Below, piece after piece: positions 34,433 through 43,228 of a stretch of 64,000 nt of DNA. The stretch comes from Actinomycetospora lutea (GTDB lineage Bacteria > Actinomycetota > Actinomycetes > Mycobacteriales > Pseudonocardiaceae), in NCBI RefSeq assembly GCF_028737205.1, contig NZ_JAQZAL010000001.1, forward strand, positions 1-64,000, given 5' to 3'. Numbering within the stretch: the first letter of the stretch is position 1; each line of letters opens with the position of its first letter. Both the position numbers and the translations under genes were made by a program. The notes below the pieces were generated by a model. It searched no databases and was not told the origin of the DNA. It worked only from the letters and a program-made list of their open reading frames with translations.

Positions 34433-35686
34433 TCAGCTGGTGACCGCCGACATCCCCCGGTCGGCACTGACCGGTCCGTCCGCCGACGGGCGGATGTCGA
34501 AGTCGAAGATCGACGTCGGCAGGTAGAGCGAGCAGCAGGCGTTCGGGATGTCCACCACGCCGCTGACCCGGCCCTCGATCGGCGCCGACCCGAGCAGCAG
34601 GTAGGCCTGCTCGCCGGTGTAGCCGAACTTCTTGAGGTACTCGACGGCGTTCAGGCACGCCCGCCGGTAGGCCAGCGTCGCGTCGAGGTACTCGTTGGTG
34701 TCGGTGTCGTGGTCGACCGAGATGCCGATGAACGTCAGGAACTCCGAGTAGCGGGGCTCGACGTTGCCCGGCATGAAGATCGGGTTCGTGCTGACCCCGT
34801 ACTTCTCCATCCCGCCCTTGATCAGGTCGACGCCGAAGTCGATGAAGCCGCCCATCTCGATGGCGCCGCAGAACGTGATCTCGCCGTCGCCCTGGCTGAA
34901 GTGCAGGTCGCCGCCGGAGAGCTTCGCGTCCGCGACGTGCACCGGGTAGTAGACCCGGCTGCCGCGGGTGAAGTTCTTGATGTCGTGGTTGCCGCCGTTC
35001 TCGCGGGCGGGCACGGTGCGCGCACCCTCCGCCGCGATCTGCTCGGCGAGCGAGCCGGTGGCCTGACCGCCCAGCGAGTTCTGGGACAGCGGCGGGAGCG
35101 CGAGCGGCGGCACGCGGTCCGGGTCGCGGTCGATCAGCGCCTGCTCACGGCGGTTCCAGCGCGCGAGCAGCTCCGCCGAGGGCGCCGTGCCGAACAGGCC
35201 GGGGTGCGTGATGCCGGTGTAGCGCACACCGGGCAGGTGGCGTGACGTCGCGACCTGGCCGTGGAAGTCCCAGATGGCCTTGGCCGCGTCGGGGAACGAG
35301 TCGGTGAGGAATCCGCCGCCGTTGTCCCGCGCGAAGATGCCCGTGTAGCCCCAGCCCTGCCCGGGCGCGTCGCCGTACTCCTGGGGCGGCTGGCAGGGGC
35401 CGAGATCGAGGATGTCGACGACGAGCAGGTCGCCCGGCTCGGCGCCCTCCACCCCGATGGGGCCGGACAGCATGTGCGCGTGGGAGAGGTCGACGTCGCG
35501 GACGTCGTTGGCGGAGTCGTTGTTGCCGAGCTGTGCGTCGGTCCATTCCCGGCACTCGACCCGGAACTCGCTCCCGGGCCGGACCATCGAGGCCAACGGG
35601 ATGTCCGGATGCCACCGGTTGTGGCCGGGCACGGCCTGGTCGCGCATGGACTTGGACTGGTCGACCTCGAACACGACCTCGGGCAC
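34433..35686 (-). CDS. fmdA: Formamidase/acetamidase
   Basis: 417-residue amidohydrolase of the FmdA/AmdA family releasing ammonia from formamide or short amides. Family blocks are present: HNRWHPDIP at the N-terminus, the GDLLVVDILDLGP segment, HPGLFGTAPS, the metal-binding region GGNHDIKNF, LHFSQGDGEITFCGAIEM, and a conserved C-terminal CCSLYLPTSIFDFDI. Length is normal (about 410). GTG 35686 begins MPEVVFEVD. It is the last gene of a three-gene minus-strand operon after the AmiS-like channel and the FmdB-type zinc ribbon, the classical amide-uptake and hydrolysis arrangement. Confidence 0.93.
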   Translation of the reverse strand: MPEVVFEVDQSKSMRDQAVPGHNRWHPDIPLASMVRPGSEFRVECREWTDAQLGNNDSANDVRDVDLSHAHMLSGPIGVEGAEPGDLLVVDILDLGPCQPPQEYGDAPGQGWGYTGIFARDNGGGFLTDSFPDAAKAIWDFHGQVATSRHLPGVRYTGITHPGLFGTAPSAELLARWNRREQALIDRDPDRVPPLALPPLSQNSLGGQATGSLAEQIAAEGARTVPARENGGNHDIKNFTRGSRVYYPVHVADAKLSGGDLHFSQGDGEITFCGAIEMGGFIDFGVDLIKGGMEKYGVSTNPIFMPGNVEPRYSEFLTFIGISVDHDTDTNEYLDATLAYRRACLNAVEYLKKFGYTGEQAYLLLGSAPIEGRVSGVVDIPNACCSLYLPTSIFDFDIRPSADGPVSADRGMSAVTS

Positions 35687-35754
35687 GGGCGATCACCTTC
35701 TCCGGGACGGGGCCGGCTCCTCGCCGACCGGGGGTTACGGGCGCAGGACGGGAA

Positions 35755-36393
35755 TCAGGTCCGGGTGTAGGCCTGGCCGGCCGCATCGGCGGGCGCGGGC
35801 TCCGCGCGGCGCGGGCGCAGCGTCGGGATGAGGACGACGAGCATCACGACGCCGATCGCGGCGAGGACGACCGCGGTCATCGTCGTCGTCGGCCACGTGC
35901 CGATGAGCAGCAGGAACCCGGGGATCGCGGCGGTCACCCAGGCCTCGATGAGCGTGACCCAGCCCGTGTAGCGGGTCAGCGCCTCACGCTTGAGCCCGAG
36001 CAGGAGGAAGAACAGGGTCCAGAGGACCGCCCAGTAGAGCCAGATGACGCCGAACGGGGCGTTCTCGAGCATCGTGAAGTTGACGTACGAGAACCCGAGC
36101 GCCGCGATGGCCACGAACAGCGAGAACCAGCCGACACCGGTGGTGTCGAGGTCGGCGAGCAGGCCGATGCCGACGTAGAGGTAGGTGAAACCGAAGAGGT
36201 ACAGGCCCCCGGCCAGGATGATCTGGTCGTTGTCACCGTTCGCGGTGAAGATCAGGTACGTCGGTGTGACGACCTGCAGCGTCCCGACGAACAGGTTCAT
36301 GATGGCTGCTGCCTTGCCCTCGATGAAGCCGAGCAGCAGCAGTCCGTTCACGAACAGGACCGCGCCGACGTAGAACAGGCCGACAGATGCCAT
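35755..36393 (-). CDS. AmiS/UreI-family amide or urea channel
   Basis: 212 residues, six to seven transmembrane helices with family motifs VGLFYVGAVLFVNGLLLLG at the N-terminus and FSYVNFTMLENAPFG and WLYWAVLWTLFF in the middle; these aromatic residues line the urea/amide pore of UreI. It passes short-chain amides or urea through the cytoplasmic membrane. Given the downstream formamidase, formamide or acetamide is the likely solute. ATG 36393 is preceded by GGGAGGGACC, a strong ribosome site. No urease genes are visible. Confidence 0.9.
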   Translation of the reverse strand: MASVGLFYVGAVLFVNGLLLLGFIEGKAAAIMNLFVGTLQVVTPTYLIFTANGDNDQIILAGGLYLFGFTYLYVGIGLLADLDTTGVGWFSLFVAIAALGFSYVNFTMLENAPFGVIWLYWAVLWTLFFLLLGLKREALTRYTGWVTLIEAWVTAAIPGFLLLIGTWPTTTMTAVVLAAIGVVMLVVLIPTLRPRRAEPAPADAAGQAYTRT

Positions 36394-36461
36394 GGGTCCC
36401 TCCCGGGCAGGACCGAGGGCGCCCCGGGCGCGGCGCGCGGCTCCGGGGCGTCACACGGGCG

Positions 36462-36698
36462 TCAGCGACGCGTGGTGCCCGAGGCGCGCACGACGACCTC
36501 GGGGGCGTCCTGGCTCTTCTCCTCCCGCGCGAGCGCCGACCGCAGCGCGGGGTTCATCTGGGCGAGCAGTGGAGCCGTCCACTGCCGCGGCGAGGACGCA
36601 GCGCAACGTGGACACGCCACGCGCTCCGGGGCCTCCCCCATCGGGCGGGTCTCATCGAACGTGCCGCAGGCGGGGCAGCGGTAGGCATATGTCGCCAT
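36462..36698 (-). CDS. FmdB-family zinc-ribbon regulatory protein
   Basis: 78 residues: MATYAYRCPACGTFDETRP, then VACPRCAASSPRQWTAP, giving the CxxC-CxxC ribbon of FmdB, a protein first linked to formamidase expression in Methylophilus. The C-terminal third is basic and unstructured. ATG 36698 is chosen from homology; ATG 36716 would add MPGRTR. It is the first gene of the amide operon and lies directly behind the TGGAAA palindrome at 36732. Confidence 0.85.
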   Translation of the reverse strand: MATYAYRCPACGTFDETRPMGEAPERVACPRCAASSPRQWTAPLLAQMNPALRSALAREEKSQDAPEVVVRASGTTRR

Positions 36699-36731
36699 GC
36701 GCGTCCTCCCCGGCACCGGTCCCGCACGAGA

Positions 36732-36746
36732 TGGAAATAGTTTCCA
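36732..36746. promoter_or_regulatory. Palindromic operator candidate for the fmdB-amiS-fmdA operon
   Basis: Perfect 6+6 inverted repeat TGGAAA-TAG-TTTCCA about 35 bases upstream of fmdB, inside a conspicuously AT-rich 60-base stretch. On the minus strand TTGCCC near 36769 could be a -35. The position suits control by a dimeric repressor or activator responding to amides. Confidence 0.55.
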
Positions 36747-36848
36747 CGCACGAATAACTGTCGGGCAAGGAGCAAAATCGCAGGTCCGGACGGCGGGCGA
36801 CCAGGTGCGGACCGCTCACGCCGTCCGGCCGAGTGGCACGAACGACGA

Positions 36849-36878
36849 ACGGCCCCCGAGCCGGAGCTCGGGGGCCGT
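36849..36878. terminator. Terminator hairpin of sigA
   Basis: Perfect 13-bp stem ACGGCCCCCGAGC/GCTCGGGGGCCGT with a CGGA loop, 24 bases after the sigA stop on the minus strand. A weaker 10-bp inverted repeat (CCGGACGGCG, 23-base loop) follows at 36786-36828. Confidence 0.85.
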
Positions 36879-36901
36879 CGCGACGTGCTCGGTACCGGGA
36901 C

Positions 36902-38281
36902 CTAGTCCAGGTAGTCGCGCAGGACCTGCGAGCGCGACGGGTGGCGCAGCTTCGACATCGTCTTCGACTCGATCTGACGGATGCGCTCGCGCGTCACGCC
37001 GTAGACCTGACCGATCTCGTCGAGGGTGCGCGGCTGGCCGTCGGTGAGGCCGAAGCGCAGGCGCACCACGCCGGCCTCGCGCTCCGAGAGCGTCGCGAGG
37101 ACCGACTGCAGCTGGTCCTGCAGCAGGGTGAAGGAGACCGCGTCGACGGCCACCACGGCCTCGGAGTCCTCGATGAAGTCGCCGAGCTGCGAGTCGCCCT
37201 CGTCGCCGATGGTCTGGTCGAGGCTGATGGGCTCCCGGGCGTACTGCTGGATCTCCAGCACCTTGTCCGGGGTGATGTCCATCTCCTTGGCGAGCTCCTC
37301 GGGCGTGGGCTCGCGGCCCAGGTCCTGGAGCAGCTCGCGCTGGATGCGACCGAGCTTGTTGATGACCTCGACCATGTGCACCGGGATGCGGATGGTGCGC
37401 GCCTGGTCGGCCATCGCGCGGGTGATGGCCTGGCGGATCCACCACGTCGCGTAGGTCGAGAACTTGTAGCCCTTGGTGTAGTCGAACTTCTCGACCGCGC
37501 GGATCAGACCGAGGTTGCCCTCCTGGATCAGGTCCAGGAACGCCATGCCGCGGCCGGTGTAGCGCTTGGCCAGCGAGACCACGAGGCGCAGGTTGGCCTC
37601 GAGGAGGTGGGACTTGGCGCGCTCGCCGTCACGGACGATCCACCGCAGGTCGCGCCGCATCTGCGTCGCGAGCTCCTGCTGGGCCTCGGCGACCTTGCGC
37701 AGCCGCTCGGAGGCGTAGAGGCCGGCCTCGATGCGCTTGGCGAGCTCGACCTCCTCCTCGGCGTTGAGCAGCGCCACCTTGCCGATCTGCTTGAGGTAGG
37801 CGCGGACCGAGTCGGCGGACGCGGTGAGCTCGGCGTCCTTGCGCGCCTGGCGCAGCGCCTCGGACTCCTCCTCGTCCCAGACGAAGTCGCCGGACTTCTT
37901 GTCCTCCTCCGTCGGCTCCTCGGTCTCGACCTCCGCGGCCTCGACCACCTCGGCGCCCAGCACGACGACGTCCTCGGTGAGCTCGGAGCTCGCGGCCTCG
38001 AGCTCGGGGCCCTCGAGCCCCTCGAGGTCGGCACCCTCGGGTCCGTCGGCGGCGTCGACCTCCTCGGCGCCCTCGGGCGCCTCGGGATCGGTCTTGGCCG
38101 CGCCCTTGCCCTTCGCGGGCGCCTTCTTGGCGCCCTTGGCGGAACGCGTCGCGGTCTTCTTCGCCGGCGCCTCGGTGGCATCCGGAGCAGCGACCACACC
38201 GACCGGGCCTCCCGCGGCGGCTGCTTCGGGGTCGGCGGCGTCGGCGACGCGGCGTCGGGTTGCGGACTTTGCGGCTGCCAC
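36902..38281 (-). CDS. sigA: Principal RNA polymerase sigma factor
   Basis: 459 residues. The lysine/alanine-rich then strongly acidic N-terminal region (about 1-145) replaces a classical region 1.1. Region 1.2 begins [16 protein letters not shown]; region 2 contains [20 protein letters not shown] and the -10-reading [12 protein letters not shown]; region 3 [19 protein letters not shown]; region 4 helix-turn-helix [20 protein letters not shown], ending DYLD. Length and ending match mycobacterial SigA and Streptomyces HrdB. GTG 38281 start. A TACAAT -10 box at 38411-38416 suggests a leader of about 120 bases. Divergent from suhB, as in mycobacteria. Confidence 0.96.
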   Translation of the reverse strand: MAAAKSATRRRVADAADPEAAAAGGPVGVVAAPDATEAPAKKTATRSAKGAKKAPAKGKGAAKTDPEAPEGAEEVDAADGPEGADLEGLEGPELEAASSELTEDVVVLGAEVVEAAEVETEEPTEEDKKSGDFVWDEEESEALRQARKDAELTASADSVRAYLKQIGKVALLNAEEEVELAKRIEAGLYASERLRKVAEAQQELATQMRRDLRWIVRDGERAKSHLLEANLRLVVSLAKRYTGRGMAFLDLIQEGNLGLIRAVEKFDYTKGYKFSTYATWWIRQAITRAMADQARTIRIPVHMVEVINKLGRIQRELLQDLGREPTPEELAKEMDITPDKVLEIQQYAREPISLDQTIGDEGDSQLGDFIEDSEAVVAVDAVSFTLLQDQLQSVLATLSEREAGVVRLRFGLTDGQPRTLDEIGQVYGVTRERIRQIESKTMSKLRHPSRSQVLRDYLD

Positions 38282-38410
38282 AGACGACCTTTCGTGACGA
38301 ACGGCTGAACGGCGACGGAATCGACGACCCGGGTCGCCGGATGGCCACCCGAGCGCGGGACGACAGCGAGGGCCCCGGCCCCTCCCGGTGTACCGCCTCG
38401 GCTCGCGTCC

Positions 38411-38416
38411 ATTGTA
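38411..38416 (-). promoter_or_regulatory. -10 element of the sigA promoter
   Basis: TACAAT on the minus strand, a near-consensus housekeeping -10 and the most AT-rich point of the sigA-suhB gap. No good -35 at 17-18 bases. Predicted start near 38404, giving a long 5' leader. Confidence 0.55.
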
Positions 38417-38576
38417 ACGAGCGAGGGCGCCGGACGTCGCACCTCACGGCCGGGGGCCGCTCCCGTGGAGCTCCGACGCAGCCTACGGGATCGATTCCGA
38501 GGGGTCGCTGGGCGCGATCACCGCCCGGTGCCCCGCCCTTCGTCGGGTGGACACCCGGCTGTGGTCCGATGCCGCC

Positions 38577-39389
38577 ATGGACCCTGCCGAGCTCGAGGAG
38601 ATCGCGGTCGCCGTCGCGGGCGAGACCGCGGCGCTGGCGCTGTCGGTGCGCGAGCGGGTGGTCGGCCGCGACCGGCTCGACACCAAGAGCTCGGCCACCG
38701 ACGTCGTCACCGAGGGCGACACGGCGTGCGAGGCGCTGGTCCGCGAGCGGCTCGCCGCCGCCCGCCCGGACGACCTGGTCCTCGGCGAGGAGGGCGGCAC
38801 CAGCGGCACGCCCGCGCCCGGTCAGGTGCGCTGGGTCGTCGACCCCATCGACGGCACCGTGAACTACACCCACGGGCTGCCGTGGTTCTCGGTGTCGCTC
38901 GGCGCCGAGGTCGACGGGCGGATCGTCGCCGGGGCGGTGGTGGAGCCCGTCTCCGGCCGGGTGTGGCGGGCCGCCCGCGGGCACGGGGCGCGGTGCGACG
39001 GCGCCCGCCTGCACACCTCCACGCTCGAGGACCTGTCCCTCGCGGTGGTCGGGACCGGCCTGGGCTACGACCCCGGGCGCCGAGCCCGCCAGGCCGCCGT
39101 GCTGGCGCGCATCGCCGGACGGATCGGGGACGTGCGGCGGACCGGCTGCGCCTCGCTCGACCTCTGCGCGGTGGCGGCCGGCTGGCTCGACGGGTTCTAC
39201 GAGCACGGCCTGCACCCCTGGGACCACGCCGCGGGCGCGCTCATCGCCCAGGAGGCCGGGGCGGCCGTCCGGCTTCCGGGCGCCGACCCCGACGGCCTCG
39301 GGACCGGGGCCACGCTCGTCGCCGCCCCGGCGCTGGCGGCTCCGCTCACCGCCCTGCTCGTGGCCGAGGGCGCCGGCGCGATCGCCTGA
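38577..39389 (+). CDS. suhB: Inositol-1-monophosphatase family protein
   Basis: 270-residue Mg-dependent phosphatase that releases myo-inositol for phosphatidylinositol and mycothiol synthesis. Motifs: KSSATDVVTEGD (about 41-52), GEEGG, DPIDGTVNYTHGLPWF (about 95-110) and HPWDHAAGALIAQEAGA (about 214-230). The ATG at 38577 is the first start before the helical N-terminus; the open frame upstream lacks a ribosome site. Its position opposite sigA and beside cei copies the mycobacterial order (suhB is Rv2701c). Confidence 0.92.
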   Translation: MDPAELEEIAVAVAGETAALALSVRERVVGRDRLDTKSSATDVVTEGDTACEALVRERLAAARPDDLVLGEEGGTSGTPAPGQVRWVVDPIDGTVNYTHGLPWFSVSLGAEVDGRIVAGAVVEPVSGRVWRAARGHGARCDGARLHTSTLEDLSLAVVGTGLGYDPGRRARQAAVLARIAGRIGDVRRTGCASLDLCAVAAGWLDGFYEHGLHPWDHAAGALIAQEAGAAVRLPGADPDGLGTGATLVAAPALAAPLTALLVAEGAGAIA

Positions 39390-39401
39390 GACGGGCGCCG
39401 G

Positions 39402-40085
39402 TCAGCTGCTGCAGTCGACCGTGCGGAGGCTCGTCAGCATCGCGTTGTCCGGCACCTGCGCGGTGGTGCCCGAGCCGTCGGTGGCGGTCTGGCGGGCGAG
39501 CGCCCGCAGCGCCTCGGTGACCGGCTGGGGCGGGGAGATGTCGCGGAAGTCGTCGCCGAGGGCGAGGTCGACCTCGGTACCCGACCGGCCGTCGGAGACC
39601 AGCTCCGCGCACGGCACGACGAGGCTCAGCGTGCGGGCCGCGGACGCGCCCTCGGGGCCGTAGCGGATCTGGCCGACGCACGAGAGGTCCTGCGCGGGGT
39701 AGAGCGCGTCGTTGTCGGGCGGCGCCGCCTCGGCGATGCCCAGCTCGCCCAGCTCGGCGGCCGCCAGCTGCGCCTGGCCGCGCTGGCCCGCGCCGTTGAG
39801 CACCTTGACCCGCACGTCGCCGGGCGCCGCCGCCTGCTGGTCGTCCAGCGCGTCGGTCGACTGCGGTGTCCCGGCCCCGGCCACCGGCGAGGCGTTGCAG
39901 GACGTGACCGACCCGGCCGTCGAGTTGGTGAACACCACGGTCCACGTCACGATGCTCGCCACGGCGAGGACGACGACCAGCACCGTGGCCGGCACGAGGT
40001 TGCGCCGCCGGTAGACCTCGCGCACCCGCGACGTGCCCGCCTTGACCGAGCCGACCAACCGACGCCCCTCCCGAGAGACCCGCAC
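39402..40085 (-). CDS. cei: Envelope integrity protein Cei, LytR C-terminal domain
   Basis: 227 residues: basic cytoplasmic N-terminus, one transmembrane helix (about 31-53), then an extracytoplasmic LytR_C domain beginning VRVKVLNGAGQRGQAQLAAAEL in pieces (about 91-115). Paired cysteines (TSCNASP, LSCVGQI, VVPCAEL, TVDCSS) suggest disulfides. The mycobacterial homologue (Rv2700) is needed for envelope integrity and virulence. ATG 40085; convergent with suhB, 12-base gap, as in mycobacteria. Confidence 0.88.
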   Translation of the reverse strand: MRVSREGRRLVGSVKAGTSRVREVYRRRNLVPATVLVVVLAVASIVTWTVVFTNSTAGSVTSCNASPVAGAGTPQSTDALDDQQAAAPGDVRVKVLNGAGQRGQAQLAAAELGELGIAEAAPPDNDALYPAQDLSCVGQIRYGPEGASAARTLSLVVPCAELVSDGRSGTEVDLALGDDFRDISPPQPVTEALRALARQTATDGSGTTAQVPDNAMLTSLRTVDCSS

Positions 40086-40397
40086 CGCTTCGGCAGCAGG
40101 GTAGTGGTGCCCGGCCGCGGCGCCGACGGTCCGGCGGACCGTGGCGCGGCGACATCACGATCCCGACACTGGGCGGTCACTGCCCCGGGGCCAGCTGACC
40201 GCGCCGGGTCACGTGGGTTACCCTCCCGCCGCTCCGCAGCAGCGCGGACGTCGTCTCGTCCGTGCCGTGGGACCCCTGAGGTGAGACCCGGGTCACTTTC
40301 CCGGTCGGCACAAACGGTCGCCGTCCCGCGTTGTGCTGCCGCACGACAGAGACGGAACCGGGCAGGAACCGGGCACGACCGAGGGTGGGAAACCGCT
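40086..40397. other. Intergenic region between divergent cei and DUF4193 genes
   Basis: 312 bases. On the plus strand GGGTTACCCTCCC (near 40215) contains a possible -10, TACCCT, with CTGACC 18 bases before as a weak -35. A ribosome site is seen as GAGGGTGGGAAACCGCT before the DUF4193 ATG. No further gene. Confidence 0.4.
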
Positions 40398-40700
40398 ATG
40401 GCGACCGACTACGACGCCCCGCGCCGCAACGAGACCGACGAGATGGGCGAGGACTCCCTCGAGGAGCTCAAGGCCCGGCGCAACGAAGCGCAGTCCGCCG
40501 CCGTCGACGTCGACGAGACCGACACCGCCGAGAGCTTCGAGCTCCCGGGTGCCGACCTCTCCGGCGAGGAACTGACGGTGCGGGTGCTCCCGAAGCAGGC
40601 GGACGAGTTCACCTGCGGGAGCTGCTTCCTCGTGCACCACCGCAGCCGGCTGGCGGACCAGCGCGGCGGATTGTTCATCTGCCGCGACTGCGCGGCCTGA
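40398..40700 (+). CDS. DUF4193 zinc-ribbon protein
   Basis: 100 residues: an acidic N-terminal half (ETDEMGEDSLEELKARRNE) and a C-terminal ribbon with FTCGSCFLVHHRSRLA and FICRDCAA. Homologous to mycobacterial Rv2699c, a highly conserved small protein of unknown role, possibly acting on the transcription or translation machinery. ATG 40398 has GAGGGTGGGAAACCGCT upstream. Confidence 0.9.
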   Translation: MATDYDAPRRNETDEMGEDSLEELKARRNEAQSAAVDVDETDTAESFELPGADLSGEELTVRVLPKQADEFTCGSCFLVHHRSRLADQRGGLFICRDCAA

Positions 40701-40707
40701 TCGCCGG

Positions 40708-40743
40708 CGGAGTCCCTGACGGAGTCCCTAGCGGAGTCCCTCA
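40708..40743. repeat. Three tandem 12-base repeats
   Basis: CGGAGTCCCTGA, CGGAGTCCCTAG and CGGAGTCCCTCA in tandem, followed by a partial CGGAGG. Located just after DUF4193 and overlapping the last codons and stop of the minus-strand DUF3093 gene, with units readable as RDS/AGD-type triplets. Likely slippage product. Confidence 0.8.
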
Positions 40744-41237
40744 CGGAGGGCCGCGAGGAGCTCCTCGGGGCGGCGGGTGGACACGACCCAGTACGGGGTG
40801 GGGTCGTCCGGGTCGATGACCTCGATCCGGACGGCCGGACCCACCCACGGGCGGTGCAGGACGAACGCCTCGGGGTCGAGCTGGGGGCCGAGGGCCTCGC
40901 GCTTGGCCTCGCCGACCACGACGTCGACCCGCCCGATCTGCGACACCGGCAGGTGCGCGGGCCCCGCGCGCAGTTCACGCGCGCCCTCGGCCCCCCTGCC
41001 GTCCACGTCGACGCGCACGCGTCCCAGCCAGACCAGCAGGACGACGGCCAGCGGCAGCAGCAGGACGTAGGGCAGCCAGGCGCGCACGCCCGGGTGGCCC
41101 ATGTGCAGCTCCGCGGCCAGGAGGCCCGCCATGAGCAGGACCGGCGGCCACCACCACCACGGCACGACCAGGCGCTCGGCGTACGCCGGTGCGCGCGGGG
41201 TCGTGTCGGGTCCCGGTGAGGGGCGCGGGGTGCTCAC
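40728..41237 (-). CDS. DUF3093 membrane protein
   Basis: 169 residues with two transmembrane helices (about 26-45 and 51-72) preceded by the conserved [12 protein letters not shown] and followed by a PH-like soluble domain with the family end [19 protein letters not shown]. Homologue of mycobacterial Rv2698, of unknown function, divergent from dut as here. GTG 41237. Its 3' end lies in the 12-base tandem repeat. Confidence 0.88.
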   Translation of the reverse strand: MSTPRPSPGPDTTPRAPAYAERLVVPWWWWPPVLLMAGLLAAELHMGHPGVRAWLPYVLLLPLAVVLLVWLGRVRVDVDGRGAEGARELRAGPAHLPVSQIGRVDVVVGEAKREALGPQLDPEAFVLHRPWVGPAVRIEVIDPDDPTPYWVVSTRRPEELLAALREGLR

Positions 41238-41248
41238 GACACCCAGAG

Positions 41249-41254
41249 TAGTCT
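41249..41254 (+). promoter_or_regulatory. -10 element of a leaderless dut transcript
   Basis: TAGTCT ends eight bases before the dut GTG with no ribosome site between. Inferred leaderless start. Confidence 0.45.
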
Positions 41255-41262
41255 CGCCCGCT

Positions 41263-41766
41263 GTGTCGGAGGGTGTGGTGCAGGTCGACCTCGTCCGCCT
41301 CGACGCCGGGCTCCCCGTGCCGGCGCGGGCCCGCCCCGGTGACGCCGGCGCGGATCTCTGCGCGGCCCGCGACGTGACGCTCGCCCCGGGCGAGCGCGCC
41401 CTCGTGGGCACCGGCGTCGCGGTGGTGCTCCCCGCGGGCCACGCGGCGTTCGTGGTGCCGCGCTCGGGGCTCGCGGTGCGCGAGGGCATCGGCCTGCTGA
41501 ACTCGCCGGGCACGATCGACGCCGGGTACCGCGGCGAGATCCAGGTGTGCCTGGTCAACCACGACCCGTCGCGGACCGTGGCCATCCGCCGGGGCGACCG
41601 CGTGGCCCAGCTGGTGGTCCAGCGGATCGAGGAGACCGTGTTCCGGGTGCTCGAGGGTGTCGACGACCTCGAGACGCTCGCCGCCGTCGCGCCGACGGCA
41701 CGGGGGGCGGGGGGCTTCGGGTCGACCGGGGTCGCCGGCGTGACGGAAGGAGAGCAGCAGCCGTGA
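41263..41766 (+). CDS. dut: dUTP diphosphatase
   Basis: Trimeric dUTPase hydrolysing dUTP to dUMP, 167 residues. All five motifs are readable: [10 protein letters not shown] (motif 1), [11 protein letters not shown] (2), [17 protein letters not shown] (3), [13 protein letters not shown] (4) and [10 protein letters not shown] (5, the C-terminal arm). GTG 41263 is assumed; GTGs at 41275 and 41278 are also in frame and give a more usual N-terminus ([10 protein letters not shown]). The stop overlaps the DUF3710 start as GTGA. Confidence 0.95.
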   Translation: MSEGVVQVDLVRLDAGLPVPARARPGDAGADLCAARDVTLAPGERALVGTGVAVVLPAGHAAFVVPRSGLAVREGIGLLNSPGTIDAGYRGEIQVCLVNHDPSRTVAIRRGDRVAQLVVQRIEETVFRVLEGVDDLETLAAVAPTARGAGGFGSTGVAGVTEGEQQP

Positions 41767-42497
41767 GCGAGGACGGGCGCGGGGGACGGCACCGGCACCG
41801 GGCCGGGCGCGTCGCGCAGGTGTCGGTGGCCGCCGAGCCCGCGGGCCGGCGCCACCACCAGCGCCAGGGTCCGTGGGACGCCGAGGACGCGCCGCGCGAC
41901 GGGCGTCTGCGCCTGGACCTCGGGTCGGTGCAGCTCCCGATCCCGCGCGGCGCCCGTCTCAAGGCCGAGCCCGACCCGTCCGGCCCGCTGCGGGCGGTGC
42001 ACGCGCTGGTCCCCGAGGGCCGGCTGACAGTCAGCGCCTTCGCGGCGCCGCGCACCGGCGGGCTGTGGCCGGAGCTCGTCGAGGAGCTCGCGGCGCAGCT
42101 GCAGAAGGAGGGCGCGACGATCCGTCGCGACCGGGGGGAGTGGGGCCGCGAGCTGGTCGCCCGCAACGGCAACACCGTGGCCCGCGTCGTCGGCGTGGAG
42201 GGACCGCGCTGGATGCTGCGCGGGGTCGGCACCGGGCCGGTCGAGCACGCCCTCAAGCTGCACGGGATGCTGCGCGAGATGCTGCGCGGCACCGTCGTGG
42301 CGCGGTCGTCGGACCCGCTGCCGGTGCGCTCGCTCCTGCCGCTCGAGGTCCCCGAGGACGTGCCCGAGGAGTTCGCCGACTCGCTGGTCGAGTCGATGCC
42401 CACCAAACCCCGGCAGATCACCCGGCCCGAGGGACCGGTCATCCCGATGATGCTGCCCCAGCGCGCCGGAGCGGGTACCTCACCGGGGCGCACCTGA
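41763..42497 (+). CDS. DUF3710 family protein
   Basis: 244 residues. After a basic, histidine-rich N-terminal 35 residues comes the conserved domain: [35 protein letters not shown], the [16 protein letters not shown] region, and a C-terminal [13 protein letters not shown]. Homologous to mycobacterial Rv2696c; function unknown. Translationally coupled to dut and followed by a hairpin at 42499-42532. Confidence 0.9.
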   Translation: MSEDGRGGRHRHRAGRVAQVSVAAEPAGRRHHQRQGPWDAEDAPRDGRLRLDLGSVQLPIPRGARLKAEPDPSGPLRAVHALVPEGRLTVSAFAAPRTGGLWPELVEELAAQLQKEGATIRRDRGEWGRELVARNGNTVARVVGVEGPRWMLRGVGTGPVEHALKLHGMLREMLRGTVVARSSDPLPVRSLLPLEVPEDVPEEFADSLVESMPTKPRQITRPEGPVIPMMLPQRAGAGTSPGRT

Positions 42498-42498
42498 G

Positions 42499-42532
42499 CC
42501 GGTGTCCGGCCCGTCTCAACGCGGGACACCGG
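42499..42532 (+). terminator. Hairpin after DUF3710
   Basis: 9-bp stem CCGGTGTCC/GGACACCGG with a 16-base loop starting right at the DUF3710 stop. Weak to moderate terminator; the following promoter suggests the next gene is separately transcribed. Confidence 0.45.
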
Positions 42533-42563
42533 CGCCACCGGTGGCGCACGATCGGATTATCCT
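42532..42563 (+). promoter_or_regulatory. 16-base palindrome and -10 box upstream of the OB-fold gene
   Basis: Perfect palindrome GCGCCACCGGTGGCGC (42532-42547) followed ten bases later by TATCCT (42558-42563), a good -10. The palindrome covers the usual -35 to spacer region, so it could be an operator. The start codon is about 70 bases downstream. Confidence 0.45.
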
Positions 42564-42631
42564 GGGCAGCGTCCGCGGTCGACGGCGCCCGACGGGGGCG
42601 ACGGCCGCGGGGACGTGCACGGGAGCACATG

Positions 42632-43006
42632 ATGAGTGCCGAGACCGGGTTCCTGCGTCGCATGGTCCGTCGCCTCACCTCCGACGTCGGCGACCTCGAC
42701 GCGGACGACCTGTCCGCCGAGGCCGTGCGGTCGGGGTGCGACCGGGCGTGCGACTCGAGCACGGGTGAGGCGGTCACCGTCAAGGGACGCCTGCGCTCGG
42801 TGGAGATCTGTCCGCGCGGATCGGTCGCCACCCTCGAGGCGGAGCTCTTCGACGGCACCGACGGCGTGACGCTGGTCTGGATGGGCCGCCGCCGCATCCC
42901 GGGCATCGAGCCGGGACGCACGGTGCGGGCGAGCGGGCGCGTGGCCATCCGCGACGGCCGCAAGGTGATCTACAACCCCTACTACGAGCTGCAGCGCGGG
43001 CACTGA
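42632..43006 (+). CDS. OB-fold nucleic-acid-binding domain protein
   Basis: 124 residues. The N-terminal helix (FLRRMVRRLT) precedes an OB fold with EAVTVKGRLRSVEICPRGS, VTLVWMGRRRIPGIEPG and VRASGRVAIRDGRKVIYNP. Homologous to mycobacterial Rv2694c and often called an OB-fold or single-strand-binding-like protein; the ligand is unknown. ATG 42632 lies six bases after GGGAG; ATG 42629 is adjacent but too close. Confidence 0.88.
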   Translation: MSAETGFLRRMVRRLTSDVGDLDADDLSAEAVRSGCDRACDSSTGEAVTVKGRLRSVEICPRGSVATLEAELFDGTDGVTLVWMGRRRIPGIEPGRTVRASGRVAIRDGRKVIYNPYYELQRGH

Positions 43007-43043
43007 GCGCGCGGGCCGGGCGACCGCCCTCCGGCCGGCGTCG

Positions 43044-43049
43044 TAGCGT
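43044..43049 (+). promoter_or_regulatory. -10 element upstream of DUF3159
   Basis: TAGCGT in CGTAGCGTGG, predicting a start around 43057. This would give a 52-base leader to the possible AUC start at 43109 or 172 bases to the GTG at 43229. Confidence 0.35.
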
Positions 43050-43228
43050 GGGCCCCACCGGCCGCCGGCCGGCGCGGGTCCCGCCCGCCGTCCCCCCGGG
43101 AGACCGCCATCCGACCCGAGACGCGCTCCACCGGCGACCCCGTCGACCCGCCGACCGGGCCGGTCGACCTGCGCCGCGCCGACCCGCCGACGGAGTCGTT
43201 CGAACCCGCCGCGCCGGCCGAGGTCGAC

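Noticed and set aside
36786-36828. Second sigA terminator (10-bp inverted repeat with 23-base loop)
   Set aside because: Loop is long and the perfect hairpin at 36849-36878 precedes it; not needed as a feature of its own.
40708-40743. Iterons of a replication origin
   Set aside because: Only three short GC-rich units, no AT-rich segment and no replication gene; sequence slippage is simpler.
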